DNA from: an uncultured Spirochaetota bacterium
GTDB lineage: Bacteria; Spirochaetota; UBA4802; UBA5368
Direction: 5' to 3'
DNA: 6,168 nt
Assembly (NCBI GenBank): GCA_937864375.1
Contig: CALMJO010000242.1
Location: 1 to 6,168, forward strand
The notes beneath the pieces were generated by a model. It saw nothing but the letters and a program-made list of their open reading frames with translations, did no database searches and was not told the DNA's origin. Positions 1-5,194 of this stretch are shown piece by piece (position 1 is the stretch's first letter; each line of letters opens with the position of its first letter). A program made the position numbers and the translations under genes.

Positions 1-2
1 AG

Positions 3-770
3 TCCCGCGCCCCCGTGTGCGTGAAAGAGGACTGCCGCCAGGTCATCGCCCTCCCCGTCCTCGTGCAGAATCGCGTCACCGGCCTCATCGCGGTCTGCGC
101 GCCCCCGGAGGCGGCGGTGGCCCGGCGCATCGTCGAGGGGCTCACCAGGATCTACCGCAACTATCTCACGCTTCTGCTGGAGAGCCAGTGCGACCGCCTC
201 ACGGGCCTCATGAATCGCAAGACATTCGACGACCGGGTGCTCAAGATCATCGAATACATTTCAAGCGAGGGACGGCGGGACGAGCCGCCGCATTCCCGGA
301 GGCACGCAAGCGTCCACGGAGACTTCTTCTGGCTGGGCATGATCGACATCGACAATTTCAAGTGCGTGAACGATACCTTTGGACATCTCTACGGGGACGA
401 GGTGCTCATCCTCGTCGCGAAGCTCATGCGTGAGGCGTTCAGGTCCCAGGACCTGCTCTTCCGGTTCGGGGGCGAGGAATTCGTGGTGATCCTGGGCGCC
501 GATTCGGAGGACTTCGCGCCCGCCGCATTCGAGCGGTTCAGGGCGGCGGTGGAGGCCTACCGCTTTCCGCAGCTGGAGCGCGTAACCGTGAGCATCGGGC
601 TTGCGGGAATTGGCGGCGGAGAAACGCCCACCGTCTTCATGGGCCACGCGGACCAGGCCCTCTACTACGCGAAGCGGCACGGGAAGAACCGCCTGTGCAT
701 TTACGACAGGCTCGTACGCAAGGGACTGCTTAAAAATGAGATCCGCTACAGCGACGTCGAGTTTTTTTAA
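3..770 (+). CDS. GGDEF diguanylate cyclase, C-terminal part (5' truncated by window)
   Basis: Predicted cytoplasmic enzyme that condenses two GTP into the second messenger c-di-GMP. The frame is open to the left edge (first full codon at 3) and the GTG at 15 has no Shine-Dalgarno, so the true start lies upstream. Residues below count from that GTG. About residues 8-50 (VIALPVLVQNRVTGLIAV) resemble the last strands and helix of a GAF-type sensor domain. The GGDEF domain follows: DRLTGLMNR (60-68), the metal- and substrate-binding stretch MIDIDNFKCVNDTFGH (109-124), the active-site loop GGEEF (152-156), and SIGLA plus ALYYAKRHGKNR near the end. RSQD (143-146) sits five residues before GGEEF, exactly where the RxxD product-inhibition site lies, so both catalysis and feedback inhibition look intact. 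A charged insertion of about 20 residues (roughly 82-103) separates the first helix from the first strand. A short tail follows the domain. The input signal is unknown because the N-terminus is missing. Confidence 0.93.
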   Translation, partial: SRAPVCVKEDCRQVIALPVLVQNRVTGLIAVCAPPEAAVARRIVEGLTRIYRNYLTLLLESQCDRLTGLMNRKTFDDRVLKIIEYISSEGRRDEPPHSRRHASVHGDFFWLGMIDIDNFKCVNDTFGHLYGDEVLILVAKLMREAFRSQDLLFRFGGEEFVVILGADSEDFAPAAFERFRAAVEAYRFPQLERVTVSIGLAGIGGGETPTVFMGHADQALYYAKRHGKNRLCIYDRLVRKGLLKNEIRYSDVEFF

Positions 771-812
771 CTCACGGGTTCACATATTCACGCAATATGC
801 ACGAGGTGCGGC

Positions 813-1292
813 ATGCAGATCGATACGGCAAAAATCATTCTCTGCCTGGAACAGTCACCAGGCATACTCCGCGACATGGCCGCGTCCATCCTGCCCGCCC
901 AGATCACGGCGCGCCGGCGTCCCGGCTTCTGGACCATAGGCGAGCACATTGGCCACCTCGCGCAGGCCCAGTCCATGATCCACGGCCGGATCATTCGCTT
1001 CAGGGACGAGAACGCCCCCGCGTTCGTGCCCTTCATTCCCGGCGACGATGCCCCGGGCGACCTTCCGGCGGAATCGGTCTCCCAATCCCTGGCAAAATTC
1101 GAGGAGTGGAGGAAGCGCCAGCTCGACGCCATCCGCACCCTGCACCCAAAAGACCTGGCGAAGGAGGGAAGCCACCCGGAATACGCCCAGTACAATCTCC
1201 CCATCCTGCTCCGGCACATACTGATGCACGATCACTGGCACATGTACCGGATCGAGGAGCTGTGGCTCACGAGGGACGAGTTCCTGGGCTGA
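813..1292 (+). CDS. DinB/YfiT-like putative metal-dependent family protein
   Basis: A 159-residue protein of the DinB-like four-helix-bundle superfamily. Some members use a divalent metal held by three histidines for thiol-transferase or hydrolase chemistry, but many have no known reaction. The family signature is visible: WTIGEHIGHLAQAQ (40-53), with H48 the likely first ligand, and a C-terminal HILMHDHWHMYRIEEL (135-150), where H139 and H143 form the usual H-x3-H pair. The length is typical for the family. The start at 813 is preceded by GAGG at 803-806 with 6 nt spacing; an ATG at 797 is out of frame. It lies 42 nt after the diguanylate cyclase gene and could be read through from it. There is no signal peptide, so it is probably cytoplasmic. 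The family is assigned with fair confidence; the substrate is unknown. Confidence 0.8.
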   Translation: MQIDTAKIILCLEQSPGILRDMAASILPAQITARRRPGFWTIGEHIGHLAQAQSMIHGRIIRFRDENAPAFVPFIPGDDAPGDLPAESVSQSLAKFEEWRKRQLDAIRTLHPKDLAKEGSHPEYAQYNLPILLRHILMHDHWHMYRIEELWLTRDEFLG

Positions 1293-1391
1293 TGAGGCCC
1301 GTGCGTGCGCGTTATGCGAAATAATTCAGGGGGCCCCGTTCGCGAAGGTACGGAGTGCCCGAACGACTGACTTCAAACGGAGGATGACCCC

Positions 1392-2063
1392 ATGGAGGCT
1401 GCGATGAAAACGGGATTAGCGGTGTTCCTTATGTGCATCACCGTTCTTGGAAGCTCACTGCACTGCGACCGGGGCCTGGGGGTGAAGCGGGATGCCATAG
1501 ATTGCACCTGGGGATGGAATCACCTGGACGCAGACCTCGTCTTCAACGACGACTATGTCGTCGCCCACTACCGTACGCTGGTCGTACCAAAGGGAAGCAC
1601 CACGTTCTGGCACAGTATGGGCAAGGCTAAATTCTTTGTCAACTGGCAGGCGCGGCTGTACGTGTATAAGATCGGCGACATGGACGTGAAGACCATCATT
1701 GACGGGGACGGGTATTTTCTTGTCGGGTGGCCCCATCCTTATGATCCCGTGAAAAAAGGACCGCTGGGCAGGGACGAGTACTCGGTCACGTGGACCGGGC
1801 GCTCGGTGCTCATCGTGAGGAAAAACATCGACGAGGCGACGGGGAAAACCAGATACGACCATGACCTCGTTTTCGAGGACGAAGAGCGCGTCGCGGAATT
1901 GTTCACGTTCGCGGACCGTATCACCGAAATCACCGTCGCCGATTTTGACGGGGCAAAGTACCCGGACGCCCATATTATGATCTACGACAAGCGGACTGGT
2001 TCGCTCACCGAGGGTTCTTCGAAACGAAAGCACGTGATCACCAGGGCCGACTGCGGCCGGTAG
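1392..2063 (+). CDS. Hypothetical exported protein
   Basis: An unrecognised 223-residue protein. The N-terminus MEAAMKTGLAVFLMCITVLG is a signal-peptide-like segment with a short charged start and a hydrophobic core, so it is probably exported. SLHC at 22-25 could be a lipid-attachment site, but His directly before the Cys is atypical, so lipoprotein status is doubtful. The mature part is rich in aromatic and charged residues (DCTWGWNHLDADLVFNDDY, GDGYFLVGWPHPYDP, TVADFDGAKYPDAHIMIYD) and looks like an all-beta periplasmic or surface fold. IDGDGYF and ADFDGAKYPD are faintly like the Asp-rich loops of FG-GAP or calcium-binding repeats, too weak to assign. Cys38 and Cys221 could pair in an oxidising compartment. 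Two starts are plausible: ATG 1392 (GGAGGA at 1379-1384, 7 nt spacing) and ATG 1404 (GGAGG at 1394-1398, 5 nt spacing). The gene appears somewhat richer in A+T than its neighbours. Confidence 0.75.
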   Translation: MEAAMKTGLAVFLMCITVLGSSLHCDRGLGVKRDAIDCTWGWNHLDADLVFNDDYVVAHYRTLVVPKGSTTFWHSMGKAKFFVNWQARLYVYKIGDMDVKTIIDGDGYFLVGWPHPYDPVKKGPLGRDEYSVTWTGRSVLIVRKNIDEATGKTRYDHDLVFEDEERVAELFTFADRITEITVADFDGAKYPDAHIMIYDKRTGSLTEGSSKRKHVITRADCGR

Positions 2064-2070
2064 GGGCGCC

Positions 2071-2730
2071 TCAACCGCTCTCACCCATGAGCTTCTTCAA
2101 CGGCGGAAGAAACAGGAAGGTCATCGTCTTCTTTACCCATGCGCGGTAGTCCGCGTCCCTGCCCTTCATTCCCAGGATGATCATCTGGCAGGAGCCCGCA
2201 CCCAGGAAGTTGATGAGCAGGTTGTTGAACGCGTAGTGGTAGCGCGCAACCTCGTCCGCGGGGGCGGGAACCGGGAGCGCCTGCTCGAAGGTCTCGCGCG
2301 TGCGCGTGAGGACCTCGGGAATGCGCCTGTAGCCGGGGATCGCGTCGGGGCGGTCGGCGAGCGCGATGTTCAGGGTGATGATCCTGAGCGCGGCGGGATG
2401 GTCGTCGTGATAATCCAGGAACCTGTCCAGGTAGCGCGCGATCGCCCCGTCCGGGGGAAGGCCCGCGAGTCCCTCGAGGCAGGACCGGTTCGCCTCCACG
2501 AGCTCGTCGCACACCTCGGCCAGGAGCGCGCCAAAAAGCTTCGCCTTGCTGGGAAAATGGTAGCGGATGAGCGCGTGGTCGAACTTCCCTGCGCGCCCGA
2601 TCATGCGCATGCTCGCCGAGTGATAGGGGTGATGCGCGAAGACCGCGCGCGCGGCTTTCATGATGCGCTCCCTGGTGAGCTCGCGCTTGGGCCGCCCCCG
2701 TCCGCCCGCACGGCTCGATGTCTTCCTCAT
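2071..2730 (-). CDS. TetR/AcrR-family transcriptional regulator
   Basis: A 219-residue one-component repressor, dimeric in this family, which binds a palindromic operator and is released by a small ligand. Counting from the chosen start, the N-terminal DNA-binding domain spans about 18-70. It opens with RERIMKAARAVFA and ends in DHALIRYHFPSKAKLFGALL, the classic recognition-helix and YxHF-x-sK-x-L signature. RGRPK at 11-15 is a basic arm of the kind that contacts the minor groove of A/T tracts. The C-terminal ligand domain (about 75-219) is divergent and gives no ligand. The start at 2730 is preferred because a purine-rich GGAGG lies 5 nt before it; an in-frame ATG at 2748 would add six residues but has only a weak AGGG. 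The gene is divergent from the decarboxylase/ACAD operon and shares with it a region holding two palindromes, so it probably represses the operon and itself. It converges on the exported-protein gene with a 7-nt gap. Confidence 0.93.
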   Translation of the reverse strand: MRKTSSRAGGRGRPKRELTRERIMKAARAVFAHHPYHSASMRMIGRAGKFDHALIRYHFPSKAKLFGALLAEVCDELVEANRSCLEGLAGLPPDGAIARYLDRFLDYHDDHPAALRIITLNIALADRPDAIPGYRRIPEVLTRTRETFEQALPVPAPADEVARYHYAFNNLLINFLGAGSCQMIILGMKGRDADYRAWVKKTMTFLFLPPLKKLMGESG

Positions 2731-2735
2731 GGGCG

Positions 2736-2746
2736 CCTCCCTCCTC
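2736..2746 (-). promoter_or_regulatory. Strong Shine-Dalgarno deciding the tetR-type gene start
   Basis: Read on the - strand, GAGGAGGGAGG ends 5 nt before the ATG at 2730. This is a near-ideal ribosome binding site for that start. The run overlaps the alternative upstream ATG at 2748-2746, which has only AGGG six bases before it. Translation therefore most likely begins at 2730. Confidence 0.65.
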
Positions 2747-2786
2747 ATCGGCGACCCTAGCTCCCGCGCGTGCGCCGATCAATTCT

Positions 2787-2808
2787 TTTTTTTACGATCG
2801 TGAAATAT
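2787..2808. promoter_or_regulatory. Imperfect palindrome, candidate TetR operator O1
   Basis: TTTTTTTAC, a central GATC and GTGAAATAT form an imperfect inverted repeat. Six of nine arm positions pair and the core ACGATCGT (2794-2801) is fully palindromic. The left arm matches the left arm of the perfect palindrome at 2837-2858 at 8 of 9 positions, and the 4-nt spacer is the same. It lies between the regulator start and the -35 box of the divergent operon, so it could serve autoregulation of the - strand gene and cooperative repression of the operon. The two centres are 50 bp apart, close to five helical turns. Binding by this regulator is inferred from position and shared design. Confidence 0.6.
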
Positions 2809-2811
2809 TAT

Positions 2812-2840
2812 TTGACAGGGCGCGCACGCCAGTGGATATT
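2812..2840 (+). promoter_or_regulatory. Candidate sigma-70-type promoter of the ADC-ACAD operon
   Basis: A perfect TTGACA lies at 2812-2817. Seventeen nucleotides later is GATATT (2835-2840, 4 of 6 matches to TATAAT). TATTTT at 2837-2842 with 19-nt spacing is an alternative -10. Transcription would start near 2847-2850, inside the perfect palindrome, leaving a leader of about 40 nt before the ATG at 2891. A/T-rich boxes stand out here against the GC-rich surroundings. Confidence 0.6.
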
Positions 2841-2858
2841 TTTACAGTCGTAAAAATA
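2837..2858. promoter_or_regulatory. Perfect 9-4-9 palindrome, candidate TetR operator O2
   Basis: TATTTTTAC, spacer AGTC, then GTAAAAATA form an exact inverted repeat with 9-bp arms. It covers the -10 region and expected transcription start of the divergent operon, so a bound dimer would block RNA polymerase. Size and symmetry fit a TetR-family dimer site, and the adjacent regulator gene supports this. The arms are A/T tracts, matching the RGRPK minor-groove arm of the regulator. The same 9-bp motif CGCGCACGC flanks the site on both sides (2821-2829 and 2859-2867); in GC-rich DNA this may be chance. Confidence 0.72.
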
Positions 2859-2890
2859 CGCGCACGCGACGGCGGCTCAGGGAGGCGGTC

Positions 2891-3673
2891 ATGAAGGGTG
2901 ATCTTTTCAAGGGAGTGATGCAGTGGGAATTCAACATTCCAAAGGCGAGCTTTAAGAAGAAGGATTTCAAGCTGCCCGTCTTCTACTACGACAACAGCTC
3001 GTTCACCGCGATCTACACGGCCTCCACGAAAAAGGTGCTCCCCTTCCTGCCGGACCGCGCCATGCACCCGGCGGAGCTAAGGCCGGGCCGCTGCCTGGTC
3101 GCCTTCACCGCGTTCGAGTACCGCAAGACCGACATCGACCCCTACAACGAGTTCAGCATTGCGGTCATCCTGTCGTACGGGAAGAGGGCATTGCCCGGCC
3201 TCTCGCTCCTGGGCCAGGTGCGCAGGAACTGCTTTGACGCCTGGGTGTGGCACCTCCCGGTTACCACCGAGATCGCGCGCTACGGCGGGGTGGAGCTCTA
3301 CGGCTATCCAAAAATACTCGCGAAGATCGGCATCACCCGCGGACGCGACGCCGCCGAGTGCGTGCTTGCGGAAAAAAAGGAGCACATCCTCACGCTGCGC
3401 GTGCCCGTCCCCGCGACGAAGCCGGGCCGCGTCTCCCGCTACCGCACCTACCCGGTGCGCGAAGGGGTTACCCTCTGCGGGAACGTCTGCACCCTGCACC
3501 ACCAGTACGCGGAGAGCATGAACACGAAGGGCGTGAGCCTCTCCCTGGGCACCGGGCACCGGATCTGCCGGGAGCTTGGCTCGGTGGACCTTTCGGAAAA
3601 GGCGCTCATGTACCAGTACAGCCCGCTGAACGAATCCATCCTCTTTGGACCGCGCAACCTCATCGACGACTGA
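2891..3673 (+). CDS. Acetoacetate decarboxylase superfamily protein
   Basis: A 260-residue cytoplasmic protein of the acetoacetate decarboxylase (ADC) superfamily. Classical members decarboxylate acetoacetate to acetone through a lysine Schiff base. Other superfamily members catalyse aldol/dehydration or cyclisation chemistry on oxo acids, so the reaction here is not certain. GGVELYGYPKILAKIGI (132-148) is the active-site signature, and K141 is the expected Schiff-base lysine. The residue after it is Ile142, where the classical clostridial enzyme has a second lysine. PYNEFSIAV (84-92) carries the conserved Glu (E87) of the family core, and MNTKGVSLSLGTGHR lies in the C-terminal half. Length is typical and complete. 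GGAGG at 2881-2885 lies 5 nt before the ATG. It is the first gene of the operon, behind a promoter with two palindromes and divergent from the TetR gene. The acyl-CoA dehydrogenases downstream suggest it acts on a keto-acid or acyl intermediate of a degradation pathway (inference). Confidence 0.87.
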   Translation: MKGDLFKGVMQWEFNIPKASFKKKDFKLPVFYYDNSSFTAIYTASTKKVLPFLPDRAMHPAELRPGRCLVAFTAFEYRKTDIDPYNEFSIAVILSYGKRALPGLSLLGQVRRNCFDAWVWHLPVTTEIARYGGVELYGYPKILAKIGITRGRDAAECVLAEKKEHILTLRVPVPATKPGRVSRYRTYPVREGVTLCGNVCTLHHQYAESMNTKGVSLSLGTGHRICRELGSVDLSEKALMYQYSPLNESILFGPRNLIDD

Positions 3674-3679
3674 GCCGGC

Positions 3680-5194
3680 ATGAAGGTCAACAGGGACGCC
3701 ATGCGCGCGACGCTCTCGCGCGACCCCCGCGTGGAGGACATGATGAACGGCCTGCAGGCGGTGTCGCGCCTCCCGCGCCGCGCGTACCGCGACATGCGCC
3801 GCACGGTCGCGCTCGCGCGCGTGTTCGTGGACGAAGTCGTGCGGCCCGTGTACAGGGAAATCGACCTCGCCGTTCACCGCGATCCGGAGTACGTGCCGGA
3901 GGAATTCATCCTCGAGGCGAGCCGGCGCCAGATCTTTTCCTGGTGGATACCAAAGCTCTTTGGCGGGCACGGGATGGATTTCCTGGGACTCTACCCCTTC
4001 CTCGAGGAGATCGCGGCGACCTGCACGGGGCTCGCGAACGTCATTGGCGTGCACTACCTTGGGGTAGGGACGTTGTGCGCAAGCTGGAACGCGCCGGTCA
4101 TCAACCGGGTGCTCCGCGAATCGTGCCGGGGCGACCGGACGGGCAGGCCCTGCCTCATCTCCCTCGCGATCACCGAGCCGGAGGCGGGCACCGACGTCGA
4201 GGAGCCCATCCTCCTGGAGCGGGCGCGCGTGGGCACCACGGCGACGCGCGTCGGGGGAGGCTACGTCCTGAACGGGCGCAAGGTATTCATCTCCAACGGG
4301 CACGTCTCGACCTGGCACATGGTGATCGCCTACGGCGACCGGAGGAATCCCGTGGACACCACCGTCATGGCCGCGGTGAAGACGGGGACGGCCGGGTTCA
4401 GCTTCGGGCGGAAGGAAAAGAAGATGGGGCAGAAGGCCTGCGTGGCGAGCGAGCTCGTCTTCGAGGACTGCTTCGTTCCGGACGCGCTCATATGCACCTC
4501 GCCCGAACAGTACGGGAAGTCCGGGAAGTCACAGCGCGCCGTCGCGCAGTACCTCATCGACTTCGTGGTCTCATCCTCGCGCGCGGGCGTGGGCGCGTTC
4601 GCCGCGGGCGCGGCGCGCGGCGCCTACGAGACGGCGCTCGCGTACGCGCGCGAAAAGCGGGTGGGATGCGCCCCGCTCATCAGCCGCCAGTGGGCCCAGG
4701 TCACACTCGCGGAAATGTACAAGAACGTCAACACCGCGCGCACTGTTTACATGGAGTCGGCCTTCGCGAACGCGATGAAGGGGATGTTCAAGCTCCTCTA
4801 CATGCGCCCGTTCTACGCAATGCTCAGGCTCCTGCCCCCATGGTACTTCACGCTGTTCGCGCAGCCGTTCATTAATACGCGCATGGCGACGCGTCTGTTC
4901 CGGACCGTCTACTTTGAAAAATACACCGATGAAGAGGCGCAGGCGACCTCGGGCTGGGCCTCGCTTTCCAAGTTCGCGTGCAGCGACCTCGCCGTGGAGA
5001 CCGCGTCAATGGCCCTCTCGCTCATGGGCGCCCACGGGACGCGTCACGACAGCGGCGCGGAAAAGTACTACCGCGACGCGAAGCTCCTCCAGATCTACGA
5101 GGGCACCAACCAGCTCAACAGGCTGAACCTCTTCAAGAACCTGGTCGCGCGCGACATGCCCGAAGTCCGGCTCTTTGGCAGGGAGGACATATGA
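3680..5194 (+). CDS. Acyl-CoA dehydrogenase with extended C-terminal insertion
   Basis: A 504-residue FAD flavoenzyme of the acyl-CoA dehydrogenase family, which introduces an alpha,beta double bond into an acyl-CoA and passes electrons to ETF. The N-terminal helical domain spans about 40-155 (PKLFGGHGMDFLGLYPFLEEIA). The beta domain has LAITEPEAGTD (162-172) and KVFISNG (201-207) for flavin contact. The C-terminal helices include RAGVGAFAAGAARGAYETALAYAREKR, then RDAKLLQIYEGTNQLNRL, where E474 aligns with the catalytic base of medium-chain dehydrogenase. Family members are usually about 380-400 residues. The excess is an N-terminal extension of about 35, a few residues after AGTD, and a hydrophobic, aromatic and Arg-rich insertion at about 364-422 (LLPPWYFTLFAQPFINT), which might mediate membrane or partner contact. 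The start has a poor Shine-Dalgarno 6 nt after the previous stop, suggesting translational coupling; ATG 3701 with AGGGA is an alternative. It overlaps the next gene by ATGA. Confidence 0.92.
   Translation: MKVNRDAMRATLSRDPRVEDMMNGLQAVSRLPRRAYRDMRRTVALARVFVDEVVRPVYREIDLAVHRDPEYVPEEFILEASRRQIFSWWIPKLFGGHGMDFLGLYPFLEEIAATCTGLANVIGVHYLGVGTLCASWNAPVINRVLRESCRGDRTGRPCLISLAITEPEAGTDVEEPILLERARVGTTATRVGGGYVLNGRKVFISNGHVSTWHMVIAYGDRRNPVDTTVMAAVKTGTAGFSFGRKEKKMGQKACVASELVFEDCFVPDALICTSPEQYGKSGKSQRAVAQYLIDFVVSSSRAGVGAFAAGAARGAYETALAYAREKRVGCAPLISRQWAQVTLAEMYKNVNTARTVYMESAFANAMKGMFKLLYMRPFYAMLRLLPPWYFTLFAQPFINTRMATRLFRTVYFEKYTDEEAQATSGWASLSKFACSDLAVETASMALSLMGAHGTRHDSGAEKYYRDAKLLQIYEGTNQLNRLNLFKNLVARDMPEVRLFGREDI

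Noticed and set aside
759..773. GAGTT-TTTTT-AACTC hairpin at the end of the diguanylate cyclase gene, possible terminator
   Set aside because: Only a 5-bp A/T-leaning stem overlapping the stop codon, with no following T-run; too weak to call.
783..799. CATATT-N5-AATATG dyad before the DinB-like gene
   Set aside because: Six-bp arms in A/T-rich sequence with no regulator nearby; a match this short is plausible by chance.
1293..1391. Gap before the exported-protein gene, searched for promoter or riboswitch
   Set aside because: Contains GGGGCCCC and a CGTTCG/CGAACG pair 17 nt apart but no credible -35/-10 pair or structured leader.
2045..2058. GGCCG-ACTG-CGGCC hairpin near the convergent gene ends
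   Set aside because: A short stem inside the coding end, without a U-tract on either strand; not a convincing bidirectional terminator.
2081..2782. Open - strand frame parallel to the TetR gene
   Set aside because: A +1-type shadow rich in Arg/Gly/His; the TetR frame carries the complete helix-turn-helix signature.
3077..4318. Long - strand open frame antisense to the ADC and ACAD genes
   Set aside because: The composition is the low-complexity Arg/Ala/His/Val pattern of an out-of-frame GC-rich shadow. The + strand genes have clear family motifs and starts.
3247..4875. Long + strand open frame across the ADC/ACAD boundary
   Set aside because: Arg/Gly/Pro/His-rich translation with no motifs. 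It overlaps two well-supported genes in another frame.
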